From the NCBI GenBank assembly GCA_902479135.1, contig CABSNU010000014.1, positions 1 through 54,151 on the forward strand: a stretch of 54,151 nucleotides of DNA. The letters run 5' to 3'. Within the stretch, counting starts at the first letter, position 1. Each line of letters begins with the position of its first letter. The DNA comes from an uncultured Collinsella sp. GTDB lineage: Bacteria > Actinomycetota > Coriobacteriia > Coriobacteriales > Coriobacteriaceae. The notes beneath the pieces are model-generated. The model saw only the letters and a program-made list of their open reading frames with translations, was not told the origin of the DNA and did no database searches. Made by a program: the position numbers and the translations under genes. Positions 31,806-41,190 of this stretch are shown here, piece by piece.

Positions 31806-34800
31806 ATGCTGGAGCTCAAAGGAATTTGCAAAAGGTACACTACGCAGTCGTTTACGCAGGTGGCGCTCGATAACGTAAGCCTGTCTTTTCGCGATAACGA
31901 GTTCGTGGCCATTCTGGGTCCCTCGGGCTCGGGCAAAACTACGATGCTCAACGTTATCGGCGGGCTCGATCATTTCGATTCCGGCGACCTGCTGATCGAC
32001 GGTATTTCGACCAAGGATTTTCACGATCGCGATTGGGATGCCTATCGCAATAACCGCATCGGCTTTGTGTTCCAGAGCTATAACCTCATTCCGCATCAGA
32101 CCATTTTGGAAAACGTGGAGCTGGCGCTTACGCTCACGGGTGTGGGCCATGCCGAGCGCCGCCAGCGTGCGCGCGAGGCGTTGGAGAAAGTCGGCCTGGG
32201 CGAGCACGTTAACAAACGCCCGAGCCAGCTATCGGGCGGGCAGATGCAGCGCGTGGCCATCGCCCGCGCCCTAATCAACGATCCCGAGATTGTGCTGGCC
32301 GACGAGCCGACCGGCGCCTTGGACTCAACGACATCCGTGCAGGTCATGGATTTGCTCAAAGACGTGGCGCGCGACCGCCTGGTCATCATGGTCACGCACA
32401 ATCCCGAGTTGGCGTACCAGTACGCCACACGCATCGTCAACCTGGCGGACGGCAAGATCACCGACGATTCCGACCCCTTCGATGCTGCTAATGCTGCGCG
32501 TCGCGAGGCTAAGCCTACGCGCAAAACCTCGATGGGCTTTGTGACGGCGCTGGGACTTTCTGCCCGAAACCTTATGACCAAGAAGGGACGTACGGCCATG
32601 ACGGCCTTTGCGGGCTCGATTGGCATTATCGGTATCGCGGCGATTCTGGCGCTGTCCAACGGCGTAAACGGCTACATCAAAAAGGTCGAGGAGGATACGC
32701 TCTCGAGCTACCCGCTCACGATTTCCAAACAGGATTACGACCTGTCGTCCGTGATGGGCGGGCAGAGGGCTGCGGATGATGACTCGCCTGAAAACGTGGA
32801 TTCGTCCGACGACAGTGCCGGCGGCAAGGCTAAGAGAACCGATAAGATTCCTGTGGTCACGGCCGTAAAGGATATGTTTGCGAGCGTTAAGTCCAACGAC
32901 ATGACGAGCTTTAAGGCATGGCTCGATGCCGGTGGCGACGGCATCGATGAAGAGGTCAACGCCATTCAGTACGGCTACGGTGTATCGCCGGTTGTCTATC
33001 GTGCCGGCAAGGGCGATGAGAAGCCTGTCCGGCTGGTGCCCAACGCCATGACCGAGGCCATGAGCGGAGGCGCGAGCTCGGCAGCAACGGTGAGCATGGA
33101 ATCCATGGGAACCTCGGTCTTTAACGAGATGATTGACGACCAGAGCCTGCTCGACAGCCAGTACGATGTCGTCGCCGGTCATTGGCCCACGTCTGCCAAC
33201 GAAGCCGTGATGGTGCTTTCGAGTCGTGGCACGGTGGGCGACTATACGCTCTACAGCATCGGTGCGCTGGATATCAATGAGCTCAACGACCTGGTTAACA
33301 GCGCTATGACGGCTGACGGTGGCGTCGAAGCGCCCGAGACCGGTACCGACTTTACCTACGACGATGCGCTGTCCACGACGTTTAGGGTGCTGTCGCCGGC
33401 CGATGCGTATCGCAAAAACGAAGAGACCGGCATGTGGACTGACATGTCTGGCGACGCCGACTTTATGACGGCCAAGGTTGCCGACGGTATTGACGTGCGT
33501 ATTGTGGGCGTGGTGCGACCGAACGAGACGGCCAACGCGAGCGCGTTGTCCCCGGGTATTGCCTATACGCACGCGCTGACTCGCCAGCTTATGGAGCGCG
33601 CCGCCAATTCGCAGATCGTAAAAGAGCAACTTGCTCATCCCGAGACGGATGTCTTTACGGGCAAAACCTTCGACGAACTGCAAGGCGAGGCCAAACAAGG
33701 AGTGGATCTGGGCAGCATGTTCAGTGTGGACGAGGCGGCGCTCAGGAGCGCGTTCTCGTTCGATACGTCTGCGCTCTCGGGCGCTGCCGGCGGTATGGAC
33801 CTTTCTGGTATCGACTTGTCCGGGCTGGACATTGACCTTTCGGGTGTTGGGAAGGACATCGACTTCAGTGACATCATGGCCAAAGCGCCAACCCCAGATT
33901 TTTCGGGCATCTTTGACGGTCTGGAGCTCACGCCCGAGCAAATGCAGCAGGTGGGAACGCTTGCCAACCAACTGTTTGAGGGCTTTTTGCAGTCCGATCA
34001 GTTTAAGGCGCTGTCGCCCGAAGATCTTAAGGACGCGTCAAAGCTCGCTGCCGCATTCTCGACGTATCTTGAGAGCAATACGGCAGCTCAGCAAATCCTG
34101 GCCCAGCTCAAAGCGCTCGGCGGCGATGCCCTGGCCGAACGCCTGCAACAGGCGATGACCGACTATGTGCAAAAGCAGCTGGCTCCGTATCTGCAGCAGG
34201 CTATGGATCAGGTGATGAAGTCGATCAGCGATCAGATTGCGGCGACGGTGTCAGCTCAGCTCAAGGCAGGCGCGGCAGGGCTCATGGGCCAGATGACGGC
34301 GCAGATGTCATCGAGTTTTGCCAACCTGGCGAGCGCTATGCGTGTGGATGCGAGCGCCTTTGCGCGTGCCATCCATTTCAACATGGACGCCGAGGACCTG
34401 AGTTCGCTCATGATGAGCTATGCCAAGGCGTCGAAGCTCACCTACGATAACAATCTGACCACGCTGGGCTATGCGGATGAGGCAGACCCCATCTCGGTTA
34501 AGATTTTCCCGCGCGACTTTGAGGCCAAGGAGCGCGTGCTCGATCACATCGATGCGTACAACAAGCAGGTCAAAGCTGCCGGCCACGATGAACAGGCAAT
34601 CTCGTACACCGACTACATGGGTATCATCATGGGTTCGGTGACCGATATCGTGAACACCATCAGCTTGGTGCTCATCGCATTCGTGAGCATCAGCCTGGTC
34701 GTGAGCTCCATCATGATCGGCATCATCACCTACATCAGCGTACTGGAGCGCAAAAAGGAGATTGGCATCCTGCGCGCGATCGGCGCGTCAAAGCGCAACG

Positions 34801-35060
34801 TGGCCAACGTATTCAATGCCGAGACTTTCATCGAAGGCCTCATTGCTGGCGTCTTCGCCATTGTCGTCGTGGTGCTCGTGAGCTTTCCGGTTAATGCCTG
34901 GGCGCTTGCTGCCAAACAGGTGCCCAATCTGATGAGCCTGCCCGTGCAGGATGCGCTGGTGCTCATCGCGATTTCGGTGTTGCTAACGGTCGTTGCCGGC
35001 CTGCTGCCTGCTCGCAGCGCATCCAAGAAAGATCCTGTGGAGGCCCTTCGCTCCGAATAA
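31806..35060 (+). CDS. MacB-type ABC exporter, ATPase fused to FtsX-like permease
   Basis: Protein of 1084 aa from ATG 31806. The ATPase (1-225) has LGPSGSGKTTMLN, LSGGQMQRVAIARAL and VLADEPTGALDS. A first membrane helix (about 255-285) is followed by an extracytoplasmic region of roughly 640 residues, much larger than in MacB. This contains a short pentapeptide-like run (LSGIDLSGLDIDLSGVGKDI) and long amphipathic helices. Three C-terminal helices follow, with TYISVLERKKEIGILRAIGA, the FtsX signature. It probably exports or releases lipoproteins, peptides or antimicrobials. No partner gene is adjacent, and a REP-like palindrome touches the stop codon. Confidence 0.9.
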   Translation: MLELKGICKRYTTQSFTQVALDNVSLSFRDNEFVAILGPSGSGKTTMLNVIGGLDHFDSGDLLIDGISTKDFHDRDWDAYRNNRIGFVFQSYNLIPHQTILENVELALTLTGVGHAERRQRAREALEKVGLGEHVNKRPSQLSGGQMQRVAIARALINDPEIVLADEPTGALDSTTSVQVMDLLKDVARDRLVIMVTHNPELAYQYATRIVNLADGKITDDSDPFDAANAARREAKPTRKTSMGFVTALGLSARNLMTKKGRTAMTAFAGSIGIIGIAAILALSNGVNGYIKKVEEDTLSSYPLTISKQDYDLSSVMGGQRAADDDSPENVDSSDDSAGGKAKRTDKIPVVTAVKDMFASVKSNDMTSFKAWLDAGGDGIDEEVNAIQYGYGVSPVVYRAGKGDEKPVRLVPNAMTEAMSGGASSAATVSMESMGTSVFNEMIDDQSLLDSQYDVVAGHWPTSANEAVMVLSSRGTVGDYTLYSIGALDINELNDLVNSAMTADGGVEAPETGTDFTYDDALSTTFRVLSPADAYRKNEETGMWTDMSGDADFMTAKVADGIDVRIVGVVRPNETANASALSPGIAYTHALTRQLMERAANSQIVKEQLAHPETDVFTGKTFDELQGEAKQGVDLGSMFSVDEAALRSAFSFDTSALSGAAGGMDLSGIDLSGLDIDLSGVGKDIDFSDIMAKAPTPDFSGIFDGLELTPEQMQQVGTLANQLFEGFLQSDQFKALSPEDLKDASKLAAAFSTYLESNTAAQQILAQLKALGGDALAERLQQAMTDYVQKQLAPYLQQAMDQVMKSISDQIAATVSAQLKAGAAGLMGQMTAQMSSSFANLASAMRVDASAFARAIHFNMDAEDLSSLMMSYAKASKLTYDNNLTTLGYADEADPISVKIFPRDFEAKERVLDHIDAYNKQVKAAGHDEQAISYTDYMGIIMGSVTDIVNTISLVLIAFVSISLVVSSIMIGIITYISVLERKKEIGILRAIGASKRNVANVFNAETFIEGLIAGVFAIVVVVLVSFPVNAWALAAKQVPNLMSLPVQDALVLIAISVLLTVVAGLLPARSASKKDPVEALRSE

Positions 35061-35091
35061 TGTGACAAAGGGACAGCCCCTTTGTCACATT
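35059..35091. repeat. REP-like palindrome (copy 1)
   Basis: AATGTGACAAAGGG/CCCTTTGTCACATT, 14-bp perfect arms, beginning at the stop codon of the exporter. The arms and loop are identical to the copy at 41225-41257. Confidence 0.85.
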
Positions 35092-35141
35092 GGGGACTCT
35101 TACCGTTCAGCACGCTAAGAGCCCCTCTCCCCGCTTAATGC

Positions 35142-35203
35142 TTGACGAAGCGCCCTGTGGTTTATATACCTATCGGTAGGCATATATGATGTATTGCCGA
35201 TAG
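35142..35203 (+). promoter_or_regulatory. promoter and TetR-type operator of the first MFS gene
   Basis: TTGACG (35142-35147), a 17-bp spacer and TATACC (35165-35170). The imperfect dyad CCTATCGGTAGG (35169-35180) overlaps the -10 box, and CTATCGG (35170-35176) is repeated inverted as CCGATAG (35197-35203). The CGGTAGG core recurs at 37350-37356 in front of the deiminase operon, so one regulator probably serves both. Confidence 0.65.
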
Positions 35204-35216
35204 AAATGGAGTAGCC

Positions 35217-36497
35217 ATGACTCTCGCCACACCAGCCATTAAAAATCGCCCCCGTGAGAGTGGCGCATTTGCTTGGATCGTCGTTATTGCGCTCGGTTTA
35301 ATGTCCGCCGGAACAACTGGCACATATAGCATCATTGCTGGTTCATTCGTTGCTCCAGTATGTGAAGACCTAGGCTTTGACTACACTTCTTTCTCTTTCT
35401 ATTTCACCGCGGTTCTTCTTGGCCTTGCGCTGGGGCTTCCACTTTTGAGTCGCTTCATTCCAAAAGTAATCGGCAAGCCATGGCATATTTGCATTGAACT
35501 CATCCTTATTGCTGTTGGCGCTGCAATGGCGTTCTACACCGAGGTCTGGATGTTCATCGTCTCCGCCGCAGTGATCGGCGTCTGCTTTTCGTTCACAACG
35601 GGCGTCTGCATGTCCGATGTCATTGACCAATGGTTCAGCAAGTCGTCCGGTCTCGCCATCGGCCTTGCCTGGGGCGTTAATTCTCTCTGCACGCTGTTGT
35701 TGAGTCCTGTCATTACGCTGGTTATCGAGCAGCAAGGCTGGCGTACGGGATACATCGTACTAGCTGCCGTTTCTGCAGTCATGATTTTGCCTGCGAGTGC
35801 ATTTATCATTCGTCTTAAACCCTCTGACCGCAACATGCTTCCGTACGGAGAGACAATCTCCGAAACCCATGAGAGCGGCAGCGCCGATGAGCAGGAGAAT
35901 GTCCTTTCGGGCATGGCACTCCGCGATGCCGCGAAAACGCCGTCTTTTATTCTCTGTGTCCTCCTGCTTTGCGTGGCGCAGCTCACCTGCTGCATGAACC
36001 AGTTGTTTCCAACCTATGCAAGCGAGGTCGGTTTCAATCCCATCGTAGGAAGCTTAATGGTCTCGGCAGCTTCGTTCTCTGACATCTTCCTAAATCCCTT
36101 CGTAGGCAAAACATGTGACAAGCTCGGCGCTATTAAAGCAACGGTCGCGTGGACAGGTGTCAGCATTTTTTCATTCCTACTTCTCATCATTGGCGGAAGC
36201 AATGAGACCGTTTCCATCATTGCAGCTGGCGTAAACGATGCCATGTTCGCCATTATTGGAACCGCAATGCCGATGCTTCTCCTCTCGCTCTTTGGATCAC
36301 GCGATTTTGGAAGGATCTATTCAATCGTTTGCTCAGCGGGCTATGTCGTCGGTGCTTTTGGAATGCCGGTCATGATGAAGGTTTACGGCATGGCAGGGTC
36401 ATTCCAGGGAGTATTTATCTTCTGCATTGCCTGCAACCTTATGATTGCTGCGTTTGCTATCGTTTCCGGCTTTCTCAGTAAGGCTGCTGAAAAGTAA
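35217..36497 (+). CDS. MFS transporter (paralog 1)
   Basis: Protein of 426 aa with twelve predicted helices and the MFS pattern. LGLMSAGTTGTYSIIAGSFV, CFSFTTGVCMSDVIDQWFSK and LTCCMNQLFPTYASEVGFNP are nearly repeated in the second transporter at 39875-41140, so the two are recent paralogs. GGAG before the ATG. Transcribed from its own TetR-type operator, apart from the deiminase operon. Likely imports the substrate, or exports the product, of the deiminase/carbamoyltransferase pathway. Confidence 0.85.
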   Translation: MTLATPAIKNRPRESGAFAWIVVIALGLMSAGTTGTYSIIAGSFVAPVCEDLGFDYTSFSFYFTAVLLGLALGLPLLSRFIPKVIGKPWHICIELILIAVGAAMAFYTEVWMFIVSAAVIGVCFSFTTGVCMSDVIDQWFSKSSGLAIGLAWGVNSLCTLLLSPVITLVIEQQGWRTGYIVLAAVSAVMILPASAFIIRLKPSDRNMLPYGETISETHESGSADEQENVLSGMALRDAAKTPSFILCVLLLCVAQLTCCMNQLFPTYASEVGFNPIVGSLMVSAASFSDIFLNPFVGKTCDKLGAIKATVAWTGVSIFSFLLLIIGGSNETVSIIAAGVNDAMFAIIGTAMPMLLLSLFGSRDFGRIYSIVCSAGYVVGAFGMPVMMKVYGMAGSFQGVFIFCIACNLMIAAFAIVSGFLSKAAEK

Positions 36498-36531
36498 TAA
36501 GCGCCGATTGCATCGGCATAGATTGCCACGC

Positions 36532-36577
36532 AACAGGGGTCGACTCCAAGCCAGACTGGAGTCGACCCCTGTTTTCG
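36532..36577. terminator. bidirectional terminator, 17-bp stem
   Basis: AACAGGGGTCGACTCCA and its exact complement (36557-36573) are followed by TTCGTTTT on the plus strand. It separates the convergent MFS and TetR genes. Confidence 0.88.
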
Positions 36578-36634
36578 TTTTAAAGGTTGCCCACAGGCAC
36601 TATGGGTGCCAACGTACGCTTCAGCCTGGCTGGC

Positions 36635-37213
36635 CTATTTGAACATAAGCTCGACTATTCCCGCCCAAACCGCTTTTTCATCAATATCTTCACCTTGAGC
36701 GACCGTATTGCTCGTTCCCTCCAGAACGGTATATAGAATTTGTACGTAAAGCATCACATCGGCACTATCGGAAAACGCGCCGATCTCTACGCCATGGAGA
36801 AGGATGTCTTTAAGCGCGCCCATGGTTCGTTTGGTCGCCGTCGCTTGACGTTCCTGAACTGCAGGAATTCGATTTGCTTGAACGCTAACCTCGGCCAGCA
36901 CGCGCCGGCGTTTTTCATCGCTTCGATAGCCACCTATAACTGAATTGCCGAGCTCGATAAGCGCGGCCTTGAACCCGTCCCTATCGACTATTAGCGAGTA
37001 GTCGCGCTGATAGTCAATGGTCGGAAACATGCTGTCCAAGAGCGTAGTGAAAATCTCCTCTTTAGAGGGAAAGTAGTAGTACACCGACGGCTTGGATATA
37101 CCGACAAAGTCGCAAATCTTTCCGATAGACGCTTTGTCATAACCGACTTCTGCCACAAGATCGTACATTGCGTCCAATATTTTTTTTCTTGTGCTCACGC
37201 TGCATTTCTCCAT
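36635..37213 (-). CDS. TetR-family regulator
   Basis: Protein of 192 aa. The N-terminal HTH is ILDAMYDLVAEVGYDKASIG then CDFVGISKPSVYYYFPSKEE. The C-terminal ligand domain is not assignable. It is convergent with the first MFS gene and divergent from the deiminase operon. The CGGTAG-type dyads at 35169 and 37342 are its likely operators. A partial dyad (GAACGGTACGT near 37300) lies before its own gene, suggesting autoregulation. Confidence 0.88.
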   Translation of the reverse strand: MEKCSVSTRKKILDAMYDLVAEVGYDKASIGKICDFVGISKPSVYYYFPSKEEIFTTLLDSMFPTIDYQRDYSLIVDRDGFKAALIELGNSVIGGYRSDEKRRRVLAEVSVQANRIPAVQERQATATKRTMGALKDILLHGVEIGAFSDSADVMLYVQILYTVLEGTSNTVAQGEDIDEKAVWAGIVELMFK

Positions 37214-37341
37214 TGCAAATCACTTCCGCACTACCAACATTATTAAGGATGGCAACGGAACATCAATTCGTGTCCAAACATGACCACTATATACGGTGAA
37301 CGGTACGTATCAGTAGGCGAGCGGCAATTATTCAAAACTAT

Positions 37342-37370
37342 CTACCGAACGGTAGGTATAGTAGTACTAT
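37342..37370 (+). promoter_or_regulatory. TetR-type operator and promoter of the deiminase operon
   Basis: The perfect dyad CTACCG-AA-CGGTAG (37342-37355) is immediately followed by a -10-like TATAGT (37357-37362). It shares CGGTAGG with the operator of the first MFS gene. Confidence 0.65.
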
Positions 37371-37437
37371 AGCAGGTGAAACCCCGCTATTGTCGCGGCC
37401 GGACAGCATCGCGGGAAACCCGACGGAAGGACCAACC

Positions 37438-38676
37438 ATGTACGAGAACTATCGTATGCCGGGCGAGTTCGAGAAGCGCTCCAACGTCTATGTGACATGG
37501 CTTCCCGATTACATCCGTGCAGAGGGCTACGATAACCGCCAGCCCTGCGTTGACGTGATCAAGGCTCTGCTCGAGTATGGCGACGTTACGGTTAACCTCA
37601 ATTGCGGCACCCCCGGCTCCTATGAGGAGGCTTGCTCACGCCTGAAGGAGGAGGGGGTTGATCTCGATCGCATCGAGATCACGCAGTTCGAAGACTCCAA
37701 CTTCTATGTCCGCGACAACGGCCCCAGCATCATGGTCGACGACAAAGGCCATTCTTATATGGTCAACCCCGCTTGGACCTATTACGGCGTGTGGGACAAG
37801 AACTCCCCGGAGTGTCAGTCCGCACGTAAGGCAGCCGTTCACATGGCGGTTGCGCTCGGTTGCTTCGATATCGTCAATTCCGAAATGGTTTCGGAGGGCG
37901 GCGATCGTGAGTTTGACGGTCACGGCACCCTGATCGCCATCGAGGACACGGAATGCCGTAAGCGCAATCCCGAGTTCACGAAAGATGAGGTAGAGGCCGA
38001 GTATAAGCGCATCTACAACCTCAACAAGGTTATCTGGCTTCCTCAGCCCATGCTTGAGGACGACGATTATCGACTGGGCATCCTCGACGAGAAGGAAGAC
38101 GGAACCCCCGTCTTTGGCATGAGCTTTGCCGCTCACATCGATGAGATGTGCCGTTTTATCACTCCGAACAAGATTCTCCTTGCCGAGGTGTCCGACGAAG
38201 AGGCCGCTTCGAGTAAGGCGGGCGCCGAGTCGCGCCGCCGCATCGAGGCAGCTTATGAGATTCTGAGCAACGAGACGGACTGGGAGGGCAAGCCCTTCGA
38301 GATCGTCCGCATGCCGACTGCTGAGCCGATCGAGGTTGTCATCGCCCCCGGCGATGAGGACTACGAGCTGTATAAGGGCTTCATCGACGAAATGGGCGGC
38401 AAGTTCATGGATGGCACCCCTTGGCCCGAGGGCCCCGTTCACTTCTATGCCGCAGCGAGCTACTGCAACTTCCTCATCTGCAACGGCGTCGTTCTTGGCC
38501 AGCGTTATTACCACGAAGGCATGAGCCAAGTCGTGAAGGAGAAGGACGAGCAGGCCAAGGCGGTTCTTGAGAGCTGCTTCCCCGATCGCAAGGTCATCAT
38601 GATCGACTCTCTTGCGCTTAACCTGTCCGGCGGCGGCGTGCACTGCTGGACCAAGGACGTGGCCGCCAGCTGCTAG
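37438..38676 (+). CDS. agmatine-deiminase-family enzyme (divergent)
   Basis: Protein of 412 aa from ATG 37438 behind GGAAGGA. It is a pentein-fold guanidine hydrolase. The catalytic cysteine is C403 in GGGVHCWTKD, the catalytic histidine H233 in AAHIDEMCRF, and the substrate-binding acidic residues are D93 (YVRDNGP) and the EGG at 153-155. The motif after EGG differs from true agmatine deiminases: GGDREFDGHGT replaces GGSIHVDGEGT. The enzyme would turn a guanidino compound into an N-carbamoyl amine plus ammonia. First gene of an operon with a carbamoyltransferase and an MFS transporter. The substrate may not be agmatine, because no agmatine/putrescine antiporter or carbamate kinase is present here. 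Confidence 0.85.
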   Translation: MYENYRMPGEFEKRSNVYVTWLPDYIRAEGYDNRQPCVDVIKALLEYGDVTVNLNCGTPGSYEEACSRLKEEGVDLDRIEITQFEDSNFYVRDNGPSIMVDDKGHSYMVNPAWTYYGVWDKNSPECQSARKAAVHMAVALGCFDIVNSEMVSEGGDREFDGHGTLIAIEDTECRKRNPEFTKDEVEAEYKRIYNLNKVIWLPQPMLEDDDYRLGILDEKEDGTPVFGMSFAAHIDEMCRFITPNKILLAEVSDEEAASSKAGAESRRRIEAAYEILSNETDWEGKPFEIVRMPTAEPIEVVIAPGDEDYELYKGFIDEMGGKFMDGTPWPEGPVHFYAAASYCNFLICNGVVLGQRYYHEGMSQVVKEKDEQAKAVLESCFPDRKVIMIDSLALNLSGGGVHCWTKDVAASC

Positions 38677-38721
38677 CAAGTTCTCGAACTTGCGCTGCCT
38701 GATCCAAGTGCCACATTTACT

Positions 38722-38755
38722 GTCCCCGAGGGATATCCGTGTTTCACTCGGGGAC
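38722..38755. repeat. GTCCCCGAG palindrome between operon genes
   Basis: GTCCCCGAG (38722-38730) and CTCGGGGAC (38747-38755) form a 9-bp hairpin in the 122-bp gap between the deiminase and carbamoyltransferase genes. It may be an mRNA-stability element or a REP-like insert. A smaller hairpin GCAAGTTC/GAACTTGC overlaps the deiminase stop. Confidence 0.55.
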
Positions 38756-38798
38756 GCATTCGCCATTTATTTATCGACCAATTGAAAGGAAAATAGAC

Positions 38799-39863
38799 AT
38801 GAACAACAGCCTCCGCGGTCGCGACTACATCAACATCCATGATCTCTCCTCCGAGGATTTCCGCTATCTCATCGATCTTGCCTGGAACCTTAAGGCTCAG
38901 AAGAAGTCTGGTGTCGACCAGCGCTACTTCCCCGGCAAAAACGTCCTCGCCAACTTTGAGTGGGGCTCGACCCGTACTCGTTGCGCATTCGAGACCTCCT
39001 GCAACGATTTGGGCATGGGCTTCACTTATCTGACCAACTCCCACATGGGTGACTGCGAGACCGTCAAGGATGCCATGCGCGTCTTCAACGGCATGTATGA
39101 TCTCATCGTCTACCGCGCACAGAAGGACGAGCAGTTCCTCTATGACGTCGCCGACCTGGTTGACATCCCGGTCATCAATGCCCTTACTCTCGGCGATCAC
39201 CCGACTCAGATGCTCGCTGACGCTCTTACGATGGAAGAGCAATGGGGCGGTCTGCGTACGAGCCGCGGCAAGAAGATGGCTTTCGTTGGCAACTGCGCCG
39301 GCGCCCCGGTGTGGTATGGCCGTCTGTGCGCGATGCTCGACATGGACTTCCTCGCCATCGGTCCCGACGACCTCCGTCATCAGATGTGCAAGGAAATGGT
39401 CGAAGAGGTGGAGGCCTGCTACGCCAAGTACGCTCCCAATAGGACCTTTACCATCACCTCTGACCTCGATGCCTTGGATGGCGTTGACGTTATCGTTACC
39501 GAGGAGTGGCGCTACATCAACCCCGAGTGCGGCGAAGAGGTTCTGGATCCCGACGACTACAACTCCTGGCTGGGCGATGCCGAGTCCCTGTACCCCTATC
39601 GCGTCACCAGCGAGCTGTGCAAGCGCACCAACAATCCCGACATCTTCTGCATGCATGAGCTTCCTTCTGTCCACAACGCAGATCACCGTGTTGGCAAGAT
39701 GCTCCTCGACCAGTGCAAGAACGACCTCCATCGCGAGATCATCACCGAGGGTTTCGAGATTGCCGACGAGTGCTTTGAGGCCAACGCTTCGGTCATCTTC
39801 CGTGAGGCAGAGAACCGTCAGCACACCATCAAGGCCGTTATGTGTGCCCTTCTGGGTCTCTAG
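38799..39863 (+). CDS. ornithine-carbamoyltransferase-like enzyme of unknown acceptor
   Basis: Protein of 354 aa from ATG 38799 behind GAAAGGA. The carbamoyl-phosphate side is intact: GSTRTRCAFE (56-65), YR at 105-106, DHPTQ (133-137). The amine side is not. Ornithine enzymes have GD..NN, DVW.SM and HCLP; here these are GNCAGAPVWYG (164-174), TEEWRYI (234-240) and MHELPSVH (285-292), so the HCLP cysteine is glutamate. A second-substrate site this altered argues for a new acceptor. Next to the deiminase, it would phosphorolyse the carbamoyl product to carbamoyl phosphate and an amine. No carbamate kinase is encoded in the window. Confidence 0.85.
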   Translation: MNNSLRGRDYINIHDLSSEDFRYLIDLAWNLKAQKKSGVDQRYFPGKNVLANFEWGSTRTRCAFETSCNDLGMGFTYLTNSHMGDCETVKDAMRVFNGMYDLIVYRAQKDEQFLYDVADLVDIPVINALTLGDHPTQMLADALTMEEQWGGLRTSRGKKMAFVGNCAGAPVWYGRLCAMLDMDFLAIGPDDLRHQMCKEMVEEVEACYAKYAPNRTFTITSDLDALDGVDVIVTEEWRYINPECGEEVLDPDDYNSWLGDAESLYPYRVTSELCKRTNNPDIFCMHELPSVHNADHRVGKMLLDQCKNDLHREIITEGFEIADECFEANASVIFREAENRQHTIKAVMCALLGL

Positions 39864-39874
39864 GAGTTGTATCA

Positions 39875-41140
39875 ATGGAAAATGCAAAGTTAAAGAGCAG
39901 CAAGGTCTACGCATGGGTTCTCGTAATCGCGCTTGGCCTCATGTCTGCTGGTACGACCGGATCCTATAGCGTAATCGCCGGCTCCTTCGTCGCGCCCGTG
40001 TGCGAGGAGTTCGGGTTTGACTATTCAATCTTCTCGTATTACTTCACCGCGACGCTCATCGGTCTTGCGGCGGCGCTTCCGTTTGTCGGAAAACTCATCC
40101 CCAAGGTTGTTGGCAAGGTTTGGCTCCCCGTCGTCGAGCTTATTCTGCTCGCCGCCGGCGCAGGCATGGCTTTCTACACCGAAGTTTGGATGTTCATCGC
40201 CGCTGGCGCCCTGATTGGCATTTGCTTCGCCTTCACCACCGGCGTCGCCATGTCCGACGTTATTGACCAGTGGTTCAAAAAATCTGGTGGCCTGGCAATT
40301 GGTCTTGCTTGGGCAGTGAACTCGATTTACATGCTCATCATGAGCCCCGTCATCACCTCTGTCATCGAGGCCGCTGGCTGGAGGACTGGTTATCTGGTGC
40401 TCGCTGGCGTCTCCGCCGTGCTCATTCTCCCCGCTTCCGTCCTGATTATCCGCTATAAGCCTCAGGACAAGGGCATGCTGCCCTATGGCTACGTCGAGGG
40501 CGAGACGGTCGCCGAGACCGAGGAGACGACCGAGGATAGCACGCGTGGCGTTAGCTATGCGCGCGCCATTAAGTCGCCTGCCTTCTTCTTCTGCATCGGC
40601 TTCCTCTGCCTCGTTCAGCTCACTTGCTGCATGAACCAGCTCTTCCCGACGTATGCTTCCGAGGTTGGTTTTAGCCCCATGGTGGGCGGCTTCATGGTAT
40701 CCGCTGCATCGCTCTTCGATCTGTTCCTCAACCCGATCGTCGGCACCACTTGCGATAGGTTCGGCAGCACGAAGGCCATTCTGGGCTGGCTCGCTGTCTC
40801 CATCCTCTCCTTTGTCATGCTCATGATGAGCAGCGGCAACTCGACGCTCAGCATCCTCGCAGCAGGCGTGAACGACGTAATGTACGTCATCGCTGGCACT
40901 GCCCTGACCGTTTTGGTTATGGATGTCTTTGGCTCCCGCGATTTCGGTCGCATCTTCGCGCTGATCTGCTCCGTGGGCTATATCGTCGGCGCCTTTGGCA
41001 TGCCCGTTATGATGAAGGTCTATGAGCTTGTCGGCTCCTTCCAGGGCGTCTTCATCTTCTGCATCGCATGCAACGTTATTATCGGCCTGTTCTTGCTGCT
41101 GGCAAAAAAGACTGGTAAGAACCTCTCCTGGGACGAATAG
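39875..41140 (+). CDS. MFS transporter (paralog 2)
   Basis: Protein of 421 aa from ATG 39875 behind AGGAG, 11 bp after the carbamoyltransferase stop, hence co-translated. It shares long identical runs with the transporter at 35217-36497 (for example LTCCMNQLFPTYASEVGF and VFIFCIACN). One copy may import the guanidino substrate and the other export the amine. Confidence 0.87.
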   Translation: MENAKLKSSKVYAWVLVIALGLMSAGTTGSYSVIAGSFVAPVCEEFGFDYSIFSYYFTATLIGLAAALPFVGKLIPKVVGKVWLPVVELILLAAGAGMAFYTEVWMFIAAGALIGICFAFTTGVAMSDVIDQWFKKSGGLAIGLAWAVNSIYMLIMSPVITSVIEAAGWRTGYLVLAGVSAVLILPASVLIIRYKPQDKGMLPYGYVEGETVAETEETTEDSTRGVSYARAIKSPAFFFCIGFLCLVQLTCCMNQLFPTYASEVGFSPMVGGFMVSAASLFDLFLNPIVGTTCDRFGSTKAILGWLAVSILSFVMLMMSSGNSTLSILAAGVNDVMYVIAGTALTVLVMDVFGSRDFGRIFALICSVGYIVGAFGMPVMMKVYELVGSFQGVFIFCIACNVIIGLFLLLAKKTGKNLSWDE

Positions 41141-41190
41141 TCCGATTCGTCTTAGACATACGCTGTAGGGCTTAACCTGCAGCCGCTTTG

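Noticed and set aside
38799..39863. Putrescine carbamoyltransferase (agmatine pathway) label
   Set aside because: The second-substrate motifs do not fit, and carbamate kinase and the agmatine antiporter are missing from the locus.
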